Assembly: GCA_039973685.1 (NCBI GenBank)
Contig: JBDWKL010000009.1
Span: 33,531 to 97,530 of the forward strand
Length of the DNA: 64,000 nt
Source of the DNA: Hyphomicrobiales bacterium
Lineage (GTDB): Bacteria; Pseudomonadota; Alphaproteobacteria; Rhizobiales; JACESI01
Direction of reading: 5' to 3'
The translations under genes and the position numbers were made by a program. Shown here piece after piece: positions 27,803 through 37,289 of the stretch (position 1 is the first letter of the stretch; the number at the start of each line of letters is the position of its first letter). A model generated the notes under the pieces. The model saw only the letters and a program-made list of their open reading frames with translations, made no database searches and was not told where the DNA came from.

Positions 27803-29218
27803 TTAGCTGACCTTTGGTTTTGCAGGCCCGCGCCAAGGCTGTTTCTTGAAGAAAGCAACGAAATAAGCAACGCCGATCAAAGTGATCATACCACCGATAT
27901 TCACAACCGCTGAATGAAGCCAACGCCATTCCGTTCTTGGTGCTGTGATATGGAACGGGTGATCGACTGGCGGATAGAATGTGTAGCCAATGATTTGCGC
28001 AAACACCATTGAGAAGAGGAAAATAGCGAGAGACTGCTGACCAACCGTCATGACGATCTTAACAAACTTACCCCATAGGCCAGAGGAGATAAGACGCTTA
28101 CCGCCCTCGCCCACAGCAAGCCAAGCAAGATAGCCAACACTCAAGAAGTGAATGAAGCGGAAGAGACCGAAATCTGTTTTCCAAATCAACCAACGAATAT
28201 CAGCACGCCATTCTTTAAGCGGTGTTGCTTTGAGCCATGCATTCAAATCCGCATCAAACGTCAAACCATTATAGAAACGGAAATAGGCAAGCGGCATGGT
28301 GATGACGATGAAAGCAATCGCCAAGATAATCAGTGTTTTGCTAACAGGAGGGCGTGGCAACCAGCCGCGCATGAAGGCGAAACCTGCAAAGAAAATCAAC
28401 TGCCAACCAAATGGATTGAAGAACCACTGACGCGATTTAAATCCGTTTTGTGCCTCTTGGGGAATCTCTCCACCATGATACCAGTTAGACCAACCTTCAT
28501 GGTTCCATGGTTCTGCGGGGAAGCGGAAAATGCTGCTTTGCATTCCGTAATACCAATTGTACCAAGCCTCAATATTGGTCGCGAGCCATAACCCTACGCA
28601 AAACGCAATCGCTGCGTAAGGTGAGATGCGAGACAGACCCATGACGATTGGGATCATGAACAACACCACGATATACATTGGCAAAATATCAAAGTAGTTC
28701 GGCACATAAGTCAGCGACATCAGACCGAGCAATTGCTGCGGTGTATCAAGCTCAAAGAAGTTCATGAGATTGAGGCGCGTTTTCATAAAGTCACCGTGGT
28801 CGCCGATAACATCAATCCACGACACCCACAAACAGATCACGATGAACATGCCGATATGCGCCCAGTAGACCTGCCAAACACGGTGCACAACACGGGCAGC
28901 GCCCATGAACCAACTGTGACGATCAAAAACGGAAGCAAAGGCAAGCGCTGATGCCATGCCGGAACAAAAAACGAAAATCTCCGTCGCATCAGAAAAGCCG
29001 AAGCGTGCCGGAATCCACAATGTCCAAGAATTCCAAGACGTGTGGGCGATTAAAATGATGAACATGGCAATGCCACGGAAAAAGTCGAGACGAGGATCGC
29101 GCGGTTTTTTTACCTTGGAAAGGTCCATACCAGCAGTCGGATCGTTTGACTTGGCTTTATCGTTGGCGGCAACAGTTGTTACGCTTGCCAATTTTTCGGG
29201 AGTGGCTTGTTCATTCAT
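27803..29218 (-). CDS. opgC: OpgC-like osmoregulated periplasmic glucan acyltransferase
   Basis: This 471-residue integral membrane protein has about ten helices. After a charged N-terminus of about 40 residues it reads RDPRLDFFRGIAMFIILIAH, and FGFSDATEIFVFCSGMASA follows; both are signatures of the OpgC family, which attaches succinyl groups to periplasmic glucans. The glucan synthase gene opgH lies about 6 kb away on the same strand, which supports the role. The exact substituent added is not shown by the sequence. Confidence 0.85.
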   Translation of the reverse strand: MNEQATPEKLASVTTVAANDKAKSNDPTAGMDLSKVKKPRDPRLDFFRGIAMFIILIAHTSWNSWTLWIPARFGFSDATEIFVFCSGMASALAFASVFDRHSWFMGAARVVHRVWQVYWAHIGMFIVICLWVSWIDVIGDHGDFMKTRLNLMNFFELDTPQQLLGLMSLTYVPNYFDILPMYIVVLFMIPIVMGLSRISPYAAIAFCVGLWLATNIEAWYNWYYGMQSSIFRFPAEPWNHEGWSNWYHGGEIPQEAQNGFKSRQWFFNPFGWQLIFFAGFAFMRGWLPRPPVSKTLIILAIAFIVITMPLAYFRFYNGLTFDADLNAWLKATPLKEWRADIRWLIWKTDFGLFRFIHFLSVGYLAWLAVGEGGKRLISSGLWGKFVKIVMTVGQQSLAIFLFSMVFAQIIGYTFYPPVDHPFHITAPRTEWRWLHSAVVNIGGMITLIGVAYFVAFFKKQPWRGPAKPKVS

Positions 29219-29338
29219 TTTATAAAATAACTCTGATCATTCAGACCGACATCAAACACAAATTTCAATTGTGCTCGCTCTACGGAGCGCTCGACTTGGG
29301 TTCGTGCTTTCACTAGCCTCTAAAACCTTGAGATGCAA

Positions 29339-30733
29339 CTAAGCAGAAATTGCGATCACTTTCGCGTCTGATGTTGGGGTTTCCAATTCAAATTTCTCAT
29401 TCACAGCAGCGACAGAGCGGTTGTGAGCGTATGAATCTTCCTGACTACGGCGCCAAGTTCTATCCTCAATCAGCGCTTTTGCTTCTTGATAGCACCCAGC
29501 CTTTAGTCCGGCATCAATTGTCATGCGTTCAAATGTGTCACGCTGCGCATGGCTTCCGCCAATTTGCTGCATTTGTGGGCGGGCAGCACTTAGCATTTTA
29601 AAGGCATTGCTATAGTCGCCAGAATAGTAAGCTTTCAACCCTTGCGCCGCCGATACGCCAGCAACTTGGTTGACGTCATCCATGTCGCGTTTGCCGTATT
29701 GAGCATTGTTGCTCATGGTGGCAATCAACTTGTCCATCGCGTCAACATTGTTAGAGCGGCCAAGCGCTTGCATGTAGTGGAGATCTGCGAAGATCACGCA
29801 ATTATCATCCGTGCGGCGCTCACAAAGGGCGTTCAGCTCATCCCATCGATCGCCAACATAAACCCCAAGCCCCTCAAGGCGAGCGAGCAATGATGTAGCA
29901 TTTGAGATATCACGATAATCATCTGTTTGCTCTTTACGAATGTCATTATCGTAAAGTTCCAGAACTTTGACGTAATTGCCCACTTCAAGATAGTGAAGCG
30001 CTAAATGCCAAAAGAAGTGGAAGGAGAAGTTGTTGCAATGAGCCCATTGCTTTTCGCGTGTTTCAAGCCATTTAATGCCTGTCTCAGCGCGTGCAGTCAT
30101 GTCATAGACGTGAGCCACAGCATGCAGACCCCATGCATCATCGGGGCAAAGCTCAACCGCTTGTTGGCCAAATTTTTCTGCAGCCTTATAATCACCAGTT
30201 TCTTCTAGGGCGAAGGCATGGCAACCGTAAATATAACCAGTTGCAAAATGATCCGGATCGAAACGATCAACGGCTTTCAAGCTTGAAGCACGAAGACCAA
30301 AACGATCCCCCAGCATGAAGCGCAAGGCATGAACCATTTTAAAGGCCATCGCGTCATGAGCTTCAGATTCAAAAACACCCTCAAGCACTTTGGCAGCGAG
30401 GTACCACTGGCCTTTGTGGGCAAGTTTTAGTGATTCAACGTAAGCTGCTTCGCGTAGCGGCAAGAAACCACGTCGTTTTTCAATTTCAGAAACTCTCGCA
30501 ACAGCCGTATCGACAGCCGACAAACACTCTTTGCGGCCAGCAAGCAGCATGAAGAAGCCTTTGGAACATAGTCCAAGCACATTATCAGGATCTGCGGCGA
30601 GCAGGTTACCGAGGTGCGTTGGGGTTTCGGCAGAATGAGATAGAAATGCATGGCAAAGCTTATTCCAAGCATCAACGGCTTGGTTTGGCTTGTCACCGCC
30701 AATATCAAACTCACATCCAAAAATGTCTTGCAT
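29339..30733 (-). CDS. TTC38-like tetratricopeptide repeat protein
   Basis: This 464-residue helical-repeat protein resembles the TTC38 family found in animals and many alphaproteobacteria. Typical stretches are FKMVHALRFMLGDRFGLRAS, GYIYGCHAFALEETGDYKAAEK, AWGLHAVAHVYDMTARAETGIKWL and FHFFWHLALHYLEVGNY. It has no signal peptide or membrane helix. AAGGA seven bases before the ATG supports the start. The biochemical role of TTC38 proteins is not established, and no operon partner is close enough to help. Confidence 0.75.
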   Translation of the reverse strand: MQDIFGCEFDIGGDKPNQAVDAWNKLCHAFLSHSAETPTHLGNLLAADPDNVLGLCSKGFFMLLAGRKECLSAVDTAVARVSEIEKRRGFLPLREAAYVESLKLAHKGQWYLAAKVLEGVFESEAHDAMAFKMVHALRFMLGDRFGLRASSLKAVDRFDPDHFATGYIYGCHAFALEETGDYKAAEKFGQQAVELCPDDAWGLHAVAHVYDMTARAETGIKWLETREKQWAHCNNFSFHFFWHLALHYLEVGNYVKVLELYDNDIRKEQTDDYRDISNATSLLARLEGLGVYVGDRWDELNALCERRTDDNCVIFADLHYMQALGRSNNVDAMDKLIATMSNNAQYGKRDMDDVNQVAGVSAAQGLKAYYSGDYSNAFKMLSAARPQMQQIGGSHAQRDTFERMTIDAGLKAGCYQEAKALIEDRTWRRSQEDSYAHNRSVAAVNEKFELETPTSDAKVIAISA

Positions 30734-31063
30734 TTAAATTCCTTACCTAACTGTCATCCCCTGCTCCTTATTCATGCAGCACAAGCTGCTTTCGTAAGGA
30801 ACAAACTTCAGCAACGATTGGACAATCGAAACTTTCTGTATCTTGCGCCCAATTATCATCAGTTTCACCTGAATACTAGCTGAACGGATTCTATTTGGCT
30901 GAACACAAAAAACAGCTGCAATTCACATATCTGTGAGCAAATTATTCCAAAATCGCGCAGATTGGCAGAAACATTGGTACTTTGATCAACTTGTTAGTGA
31001 AAAAATCGCATGGTTAACGTCATTTCCAAGGTGAAATTAAGTGATCAGCTGCCAAAAATTGAG
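30734..31063. other. Intergenic stretch without a recognisable gene
   Basis: These 330 bases separate the TPR-protein start from the cupin-gene stop, both on the minus strand. The part next to 30734 must carry the TPR gene promoter. I see no open frame with a ribosome site, no RNA-gene signature and no convincing terminator hairpin after the cupin gene. The composition looks somewhat richer in A and T than the genes around it. Confidence 0.5.
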
Positions 31064-31459
31064 TTAAGCGTTGTAATCATTATCACTTACTGGCTCCAAC
31101 CAATCCACATTTGACCCATCAAGCGCCTCTTGAATCGCAATGTGACACATTGCGTTTTCAGCTGTTGCACCGTGCCAGTGTTTCTCGTCTGGTGCGATCC
31201 AAACTGTATCGCCTGCCCGAATTTCCTGTATCGGCTCACCAAGTTTTTGCACAAGCCCAACACCTGAAACAACATACAGGGTTTGGCCCAGTGGGTGAGT
31301 GTGCCAATTGGTTCTGGCACCGGGTGAAAAAGTTACACGCAGAGCGCGGACACGAGCAGGTTCTGGGGCAGTAACGATTGGGTCTTGTGTGACATGACCC
31401 GTGAAATAGGCATCGCTTGCCACCAAGGTTGGTCGGCCATTCGCTTTAAAAATTTCCAT
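31064..31459 (-). CDS. Small cupin-domain protein
   Basis: This 131-residue single-domain cupin has both conserved motifs: GARTNWHTHPLGQTLYVVSG (metal ligands His, His, Glu-equivalent Gln/Tyr region) and AGDTVWIAPDEKHWHGAT with the last His. It resembles small metal-binding cupins such as mandelonitrile-lyase-like and carboxymuconolactone-associated proteins. DMSP-lyase cupins (DddQ, DddW, DddL) are longer or carry different motifs, so I do not assign that role. It follows the ThDP-enzyme gene by 23 bases and probably ends that operon. Confidence 0.75.
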   Translation of the reverse strand: MEIFKANGRPTLVASDAYFTGHVTQDPIVTAPEPARVRALRVTFSPGARTNWHTHPLGQTLYVVSGVGLVQKLGEPIQEIRAGDTVWIAPDEKHWHGATAENAMCHIAIQEALDGSNVDWLEPVSDNDYNA

Positions 31460-31482
31460 CGCTCTACCTCTTTATGTGAAAC

Positions 31483-33075
31483 TTAGAACTTGCCGTCATA
31501 AGCTTTGCGACCGATGCGCGGACACAACACCGTAAACGTATCGCGTTTTAGAGCTGCGTCAAACTCAGCTTTCAATGTGTCGACATCATCAATCCAAACA
31601 CCGTGCCCACCAAAACCTTCGGCAACTTTCGGGAAATCCGTTCCAGAAAAATCAACGCCGCGATTTGGCAATTGCATGGCGCGTTGTTTCAGTTCGATGA
31701 GACCGAGGCTCTCATCAACCAACACACAAATAATGATGTTGGTTCCCATATCGCGCAGCGTTGAGAGGTCGCCCATCATCATTTCAAATCCGGCATCACC
31801 AACAAAGGCAATCACAGGCGTTTCTGGCTTCACTTGTTTATAGCCTGCCGCCAATGGCACAGCGCAACCCATCGTGCAAAGGGCAGAAGATTGCAGCATG
31901 GTGCGAGGTGAGCGGCAGTCCCACATTTGGCTAACCAAAATACGGTGCGCGCCACTATCTGCAGTGATCACTGTTTCATCAGGAGCAGCATCGCGCAAAG
32001 TTGCGAAAACATGTTCAGGGCCGAATTCTTTCGACAGGTCAAATGAGAACATATCTGTAAGATCAGCACGCGCTTTTTCAGCGGCCCCATTTTCCCAATA
32101 GGTACCCGCTTCCGCCTCGCTTAGCGCATCGACCGTCACAGCCACATCGCCCATCAAGGTGGTGGTCGCTGAATGCATACCGTGGGTGCGCAAAGTTGAC
32201 GTTACTTCAACCGCGTCCTCACCCTTCCACGCATTGCGCCAACCGACCCGCATTTCAATCGGGTCATAACCGAGTAGCAACACAAGGTCGCTCTCTTCAA
32301 TCAACGGCATAAAAATCTTGTCTGATTTAGGGGAAAGGCCCGCACCGCCAAGGCTCAGCGGGTCGCGTTCATCAAGCATGCCTTTTGCTTTGTAGCTTGC
32401 AATCATCGGAATATTGAGACGCTTACAAAAGCTTGCGATGTCTGCGTTCTCATTCAGCGCATCAACACCTGCAATAACCAAGGGTTTTTTCGCTTTAGAA
32501 ATGCGTTTTTTCACCTGCTCAATGAGGCTTGGCGCTGCGTGGCCACGCGGAGGTAATATCGCGAGTGGTGCATATTGCTCGCTCTCACTTTGAGCAACTT
32601 TTATGGGCAAATCAATATGGACCGGACCGGGTTGGCCTTCGGTTGCAAGGGCGATTGCCTTATCCATCATCACGCCAACAGCACCTTCATGAGCGCGGAA
32701 ACTTGCCTTAACAACAGGGCGCAACATTTGCTGGTGATCGAACACTTGGTGCGTGTAAGTTTCAGCTTCAGCACCATCCATACAACCCGTAATAAACAAA
32801 AGCGGCACGCGGTCTTGCATGGCGTTGGCAATGACGTTGATGGCATTAGCAACACCGGGGCCGAGGGTCGCGATGAGAATTGCGGGCGCACCATTTGCGT
32901 GCCAACTTCCCTCAGCCATAAAGCCGCCAGCGTTTTCGTGTTTCACTAGGGTGAAATCGATATCGGCTGTACGCATCCCATCCATCAGTGTCAGTACTTC
33001 GCCGCCTGGAATACCAAACGCATTCAAGCAACCTGCTTCCGCCAGTTTCTTACCAATAATATCTGCTGCACGCAT
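31483..33075 (-). CDS. Acetolactate synthase-like ThDP-dependent enzyme
   Basis: This 530-residue enzyme has the three domains of the acetolactate synthase/benzoylformate decarboxylase superfamily. The N-terminal part has the catalytic Glu region (FGIPGGEVLTLMDGM, then LVKHENAGGFMAEG with Glu near 47). The ThDP-binding motif is VGDAGFEMMMGDLSTLRD, but the usual terminal NN is replaced (CVLVDESLG). It lacks the features I would expect of oxalyl-CoA decarboxylase or sulfoacetaldehyde acetyltransferase. It lies one base after a CoA-transferase gene. The reaction is not known. Confidence 0.75.
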   Translation of the reverse strand: MRAADIIGKKLAEAGCLNAFGIPGGEVLTLMDGMRTADIDFTLVKHENAGGFMAEGSWHANGAPAILIATLGPGVANAINVIANAMQDRVPLLFITGCMDGAEAETYTHQVFDHQQMLRPVVKASFRAHEGAVGVMMDKAIALATEGQPGPVHIDLPIKVAQSESEQYAPLAILPPRGHAAPSLIEQVKKRISKAKKPLVIAGVDALNENADIASFCKRLNIPMIASYKAKGMLDERDPLSLGGAGLSPKSDKIFMPLIEESDLVLLLGYDPIEMRVGWRNAWKGEDAVEVTSTLRTHGMHSATTTLMGDVAVTVDALSEAEAGTYWENGAAEKARADLTDMFSFDLSKEFGPEHVFATLRDAAPDETVITADSGAHRILVSQMWDCRSPRTMLQSSALCTMGCAVPLAAGYKQVKPETPVIAFVGDAGFEMMMGDLSTLRDMGTNIIICVLVDESLGLIELKQRAMQLPNRGVDFSGTDFPKVAEGFGGHGVWIDDVDTLKAEFDAALKRDTFTVLCPRIGRKAYDGKF

Positions 33076-33076
33076 T

Positions 33077-34348
33077 CTACTTGCTTCCTTCAGTGTCTAA
33101 TCGGCCATCTGAAATGGTTTCATTCTCGGTCAATTTTTTGATGTCGTCTTCGCTATATCCCAATTCGCCCAAAACATCGGCGCTATGCTGGCCAACACGT
33201 GGGGGTGGAGTGCGATAGGTAATTGGTGTTTCGCTCATCTTGATCGGATTACCAATCAAATGAACTTTGCCGCCATCGGCGGTTTCATGGTCCATGGCGA
33301 TTTCCATTTCACGATGCTTGATTTGCGGGTCGTTAAAGACCTCTTCCAAATTATTCACCGGACCACATGGAACCGCATTGCTGGCAAGCAAATTCAACCA
33401 TTCATCAGCGGTCTTCGTTCGCGTGATTTCTGAAATCACACCCACCACATAACCACGGTTGCCGACGCGCGCCACATTGGTCGGAAAACGCTCATCTTCC
33501 AAAAGCTCACTGCGGCCTGCAAGTTCCAGAAACTTCGCAAACTGTGTGTCATTGCCGATGGCAAGAATGAACTGCTTATCGGATGCCGGAAATGTTTCAT
33601 AAGGCACGATACTTGGGTGTCCGTTGCCGAGGCGACCGGGCACTTTGCGGTCTGTTAAATAAGCCGTCCCCTGATTGATCAACCAAGAAACCTGCGTATC
33701 AAGCAAAGACAATTCGAGGTATTGGCCTTCGCCCGTTTGGTTGCGCGCATGGAGAGCTGCCAAAACAGCATTTGATGCGTAAAGGCCACAAACAACATCA
33801 GCAATCCCAACACCGGCTTTCGTCGGCACGCCGCCATCTTCATCGCGTTGTCCGGTCAAGCTCATAATGCCGCCCATACCTTGGATCAAAAAATCATAGC
33901 CCGCGCGTTCTGCATAAGGCCCTGTTTGGCCAAAGCCTGTGATAGAACAATAAATCAGTTTTGAATTGATAGCTTTGAGGCTTTCATAATCCAGCCCGCG
34001 CCGCTTCAAATCACCGACCTTGAAATTCTCGACAACTACATCGCTTTCAGCAGCGATTTTGCGAATGATTTCTTGTCCCTCTTCACTCGCCATGTTGACA
34101 GCAAGAGAGCGCTTATTGCGATTGGCGCAAAGATAGTATGAACTTTCTTGGCTATCTTCGCCATCAACCTGCACGAAAGGCGGTCCCCAACGGCGGGTAT
34201 CGTCCCCTGCAATTGGGCGTTCAATCTTGATTACGTCCGCGCCCATGTCGCCAAAAAGTTGGGTACAGGTAGGCCCAGCCAATATCCGCGAGAGATCTAA
34301 GACACGCAGGCCTGAAAGCGGGCCATCTTTGAGAGAGTTTTCTACCAT
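33077..34348 (-). CDS. CaiB/BaiF family CoA-transferase
   Basis: This 423-residue class III CoA-transferase begins GLRVLDLSRILAGPTCTQLFGDMGADVIKIE, the family signature. The catalytic Asp is probably residue 217 in LELSLLDTQVSW, placed by analogy with Asp 169 of formyl-CoA transferase. It resembles the succinyl-CoA:glutarate/hydroxy-acid transferase branch. It is the first gene of a run with the ThDP enzyme and the cupin, so a CoA-activated acid may be the shared intermediate. The acid is unknown. Confidence 0.82.
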   Translation of the reverse strand: MVENSLKDGPLSGLRVLDLSRILAGPTCTQLFGDMGADVIKIERPIAGDDTRRWGPPFVQVDGEDSQESSYYLCANRNKRSLAVNMASEEGQEIIRKIAAESDVVVENFKVGDLKRRGLDYESLKAINSKLIYCSITGFGQTGPYAERAGYDFLIQGMGGIMSLTGQRDEDGGVPTKAGVGIADVVCGLYASNAVLAALHARNQTGEGQYLELSLLDTQVSWLINQGTAYLTDRKVPGRLGNGHPSIVPYETFPASDKQFILAIGNDTQFAKFLELAGRSELLEDERFPTNVARVGNRGYVVGVISEITRTKTADEWLNLLASNAVPCGPVNNLEEVFNDPQIKHREMEIAMDHETADGGKVHLIGNPIKMSETPITYRTPPPRVGQHSADVLGELGYSEDDIKKLTENETISDGRLDTEGSK

Positions 34349-34397
34349 GACAAATCCATAAACTGTGTTGGCACCGTTCTAGCTGAACGAACGTCGA

Positions 34398-35252
34398 TCA
34401 CCAACCCCGCGCTTTCGCGATCCGCGTATATCCATCGACAAGGTAAAACCCGCGCACGTCATGACCGCTACCATTCAGGCAGAATTGCAAGGCTTCCCCA
34501 TCGCAATTTCTATGAAGTTTACAGCGTTGTCCGCGAAATTTAAGTTCTTTAACTAGCTTTGCAGAGCAAGGGTCTTGGCGGTACATATTGTTGAAAGTAT
34601 CGCGGATATCGCCTTGGTGTTTATGACCGACCCGTCGCCCTGTAAGGGGAAATGTGCGATCAGCGGTTCCGTGATAATGGTAAAGCTCACCAATCATATT
34701 CGAACACCGTTTAGGTTGCGGCTTCCAAAGAGTGCCGGCAACTGGAATGTAGCCTGCGTATTTTTTGCGGCCATTGCAGGCAAGATACCACGTCATTGAA
34801 GCGCCAACAGAAAAACCAGCGATAACGATTTTACGCGGATCAACATCGAAACGACGCCTTAGATCGGTTGTCACTTGAGTAAAATATTTAAATTCATTGC
34901 GAATGGGGCCACGAACAAGACCGTTTTTAAATGTCCATTGGCCCGCAAGTCCTTCAACGCCAACCAAAACAAAACCTAATCGCTTAGCCGCACGAATGAA
35001 GCTTGAATGCTGCATGGAGCGTTCGGCAGATCCGCCAAGTCCATGGATATAGACGATAGCAGGTCGTTTGGATGTGTTTTCTAATTTCTTCGGAACAAAG
35101 ATGCGGTAAGTGCCGCTTGATACTTTGCAGTCTGAATTCAGACCACAGGCATGAGCACTGGTTGGTGCAAGAAGAGGGAACAAGAAACCTGCCAGCGAAA
35201 TAACGACAGCACTAAGGCTCGCTATTATGTTGCCAAATGGCGTTGCACTCAT
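34398..35252 (-). CDS. Secreted PHB-depolymerase/feruloyl-esterase-like hydrolase
   Basis: This is a 284-residue exported esterase of the LpqC/PHB depolymerase group. The signal peptide ends near TSAHA-C (residue 35). The catalytic elements are GFSVGA (Ser 148), HGTADRTFP (Asp) and GSGHDV (His), with several cysteines likely in disulfides. I start at ATG 35250-35252, which has GAGGACA upstream; a longer reading would overlap opgH in a non-coding frame. It follows opgH by 31 bases. Substrate could be a polyester or an ester-linked wall component. Confidence 0.8.
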   Translation of the reverse strand: MSATPFGNIIASLSAVVISLAGFLFPLLAPTSAHACGLNSDCKVSSGTYRIFVPKKLENTSKRPAIVYIHGLGGSAERSMQHSSFIRAAKRLGFVLVGVEGLAGQWTFKNGLVRGPIRNEFKYFTQVTTDLRRRFDVDPRKIVIAGFSVGASMTWYLACNGRKKYAGYIPVAGTLWKPQPKRCSNMIGELYHYHGTADRTFPLTGRRVGHKHQGDIRDTFNNMYRQDPCSAKLVKELKFRGQRCKLHRNCDGEALQFCLNGSGHDVRGFYLVDGYTRIAKARGW

Positions 35253-35283
35253 TGTCCTCACCTGCCCTAGTCTGTGTCGTATC

Positions 35284-37113
35284 TTAGGCAGCGAGGCGAT
35301 CATCGAAATCCTTGTCGAGCGCAAGCAAGTCATCAGTTGAAAGCGGCGCGCGCTCTTCCGCATTTGCAACTTCAGAGCGGAGTGAAAGCGCTGGCAAATT
35401 AAGTGCACGAACGATGACAGGCGGTGTTTCTTCTTCTGGCATTTGCCATAGGCCAAGGCGAGAGAAGAATTTGCCGAAGACAACATGGGCGCTTGTGTAA
35501 CCAAACACCAGAGCAAAAGCGGGACCCACAAAAACTGGGAGCGTAACAATCAAGCCAGTAAACGATACATCTTGGAAGGTAAAGATGGTAACAAGGCCTA
35601 CGATACCAAAGAGCGTTTGCGGCCATAAGTGAGATACGATCACAGACAGTTTCAAAGAATGTGCTGAACGGTTTTGAGAAGCCCAACCACGCGCCTTGCC
35701 AAACGGCAAGCCTGCAAGGAACAAGGTTTCAGCCACAGCCATTATCGGCGCAAGTAACATTGAGAAGACGATCTCCACCAACGACCCAGTCAAAACGGCA
35801 ACGCCACCACCATAAGATTTTCTAAGCTTAGAGTTCAGCATCACATCAATCACCGACACAATCTTAGGTGTGAAAATCATGGTCATGATGATTGAGAAAA
35901 GCACGATGCCTGGAACCATAGAAAAACCTTCAAACGGCATATCTTTGAAAACCAACGTACTTGTGCCCACGGCGATAAAGGTCAGCCATGCAGGCGCACT
36001 CGTAAACATTAAGATGGCAAGGAACAATTGAACACGGCTGGTTGGCAACAAGCCTTTTTCGCCCAGCAATTTGAAATATTGCATATTGCCGTGACACCAA
36101 CGCAGGTCACGACGGATAAATTCGAGAACATGCGGCGGGTTCTCTTCATAAGAACCGCCCTCTTCTGCCAACACGCGCACTTCATAGCCCGCGCGACGCA
36201 TAAAGGTTGCCTCAACTTGGTCATGGCTCAATACATAACCAGAAAGCGGACCTTTACCCGGTAGAACTGGCAAATGGCATGCTTCCATAAATGGCTTCAA
36301 GCGGATCAGCGCGTTATGACCCCAGTAAGGACCACAATCAGCCTGCCACCATGCACTGCCGAGCGTGAAAGATTTCATGCCCATGCGCATACCAAACTGG
36401 AAAACACGGGTGAATGCACTGTCAGATGGAAGGCCAACGACCAAGCTCTGCAAAATGCCAAGTTTGTCATTGTTTTGCATCACACGAACCATGCGCAAAA
36501 TGGAAGAAGCCGACATAACGCTGTCTGCATCGAGTGTGAGCATGAAATCGTGCTGGGCACCCCATTGATCACAAAATTCTGAAATATTACCGGCTTTAAA
36601 GCCCCAATTATCTGTGCGCAGACGATAAGTGACATCTAATTTACCAGCCCAATCTTCGGCCAGTTTAGCAAACACATCTTTTTCTTCGGCAACCACGTCA
36701 TCAAAGGAGCTATCGCTCAACACATAGACGTGGAAATTTTCACCTTCGCCTGATGCAACCAATCTCGCGATCATCGCATTGAGATTGCGATTAACCTGAT
36801 CGACCTCTTCATTGCGGATGCACATGGCAATGGCTGTAGAGGTTGAAATCTTCTCGTCGCCCTTATATTTTTTTAAGGCAGGAAAGACGGCGGCGGCCGG
36901 ATCTTTCGAGGTTCTCATCAAAATGAAGCCGATCACCGCATTCCAAAAACCAATCGCTGTCCACGGCAATGTAATAATGAAGCAGGTCAGCAAGACCAAT
37001 TCTGACCACTGAACCCCGCCTTCAGCCAATGCCCAGATCATCAATGATGTGAGTGATCCGATCGTCAACAATACGAGTGCTGCGAAGATTGAGCGTTTGG
37101 CGAAAGATGACAT
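35284..37113 (-). CDS. opgH: Glucans biosynthesis glucosyltransferase OpgH
   Basis: This 609-residue membrane glycosyltransferase makes the backbone of osmoregulated periplasmic glucans. A GT2 catalytic domain sits between membrane helices: YVLSDSSFDD, LTLDADSVMSASSIL and the product-binding RRDLRWCHGNMQY motif. Six or more helices follow the catalytic domain. It is shorter than enterobacterial OpgH but normal for the alphaproteobacterial form. The start has GAGGTAGTT upstream. The usual partner opgG is not in the window. Confidence 0.9.
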   Translation of the reverse strand: MSSFAKRSIFAALVLLTIGSLTSLMIWALAEGGVQWSELVLLTCFIITLPWTAIGFWNAVIGFILMRTSKDPAAAVFPALKKYKGDEKISTSTAIAMCIRNEEVDQVNRNLNAMIARLVASGEGENFHVYVLSDSSFDDVVAEEKDVFAKLAEDWAGKLDVTYRLRTDNWGFKAGNISEFCDQWGAQHDFMLTLDADSVMSASSILRMVRVMQNNDKLGILQSLVVGLPSDSAFTRVFQFGMRMGMKSFTLGSAWWQADCGPYWGHNALIRLKPFMEACHLPVLPGKGPLSGYVLSHDQVEATFMRRAGYEVRVLAEEGGSYEENPPHVLEFIRRDLRWCHGNMQYFKLLGEKGLLPTSRVQLFLAILMFTSAPAWLTFIAVGTSTLVFKDMPFEGFSMVPGIVLFSIIMTMIFTPKIVSVIDVMLNSKLRKSYGGGVAVLTGSLVEIVFSMLLAPIMAVAETLFLAGLPFGKARGWASQNRSAHSLKLSVIVSHLWPQTLFGIVGLVTIFTFQDVSFTGLIVTLPVFVGPAFALVFGYTSAHVVFGKFFSRLGLWQMPEEETPPVIVRALNLPALSLRSEVANAEERAPLSTDDLLALDKDFDDRLAA

Positions 37114-37242
37114 ATAACTACCTCGAACAAATGTGCATTTCAGTTAGGCAATTAGCGTGTCGCTAAAACAGCCTGACTTAATTACAGTGGGATCAACGAT
37201 TGACAAATCGCGCCACGTCACTCTTTTAAAGAGCACATAGCG

Positions 37243-37256
37243 CATCAACGTTGATG
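37243..37256. promoter_or_regulatory. Perfect 14-bp palindrome upstream of the pteridine-like cluster
   Basis: CATCAACGTTGATG lies 33 bases before the GTG of the dehydrogenase gene, in the 176-base divergent region shared with opgH. Its position suits an operator for a dimeric regulator. No regulator gene is adjacent, so the binding protein is unknown. Confidence 0.4.
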
Positions 37257-37289
37257 TCTCTACTGCTAATATTGGATTGAAACTGAATT

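Noticed and set aside
31064..31459. Cupin DMSP lyase (DddQ/DddW/DddL)
   Set aside because: The protein is short and its motifs fit general small cupins. Proximity to a DmdA-like gene 5 kb away is not enough.
31483..34348. Oxalate degradation pair (frc and oxc)
   Set aside because: The ThDP protein start and cofactor motif are of the acetolactate-synthase type and do not resemble oxalyl-CoA decarboxylase.
35253..35549. Longer N-terminus for the secreted esterase
   Set aside because: It would read through the opgH 3' end in another frame. The signal peptide and GAGGACA site fix the start at 35252.
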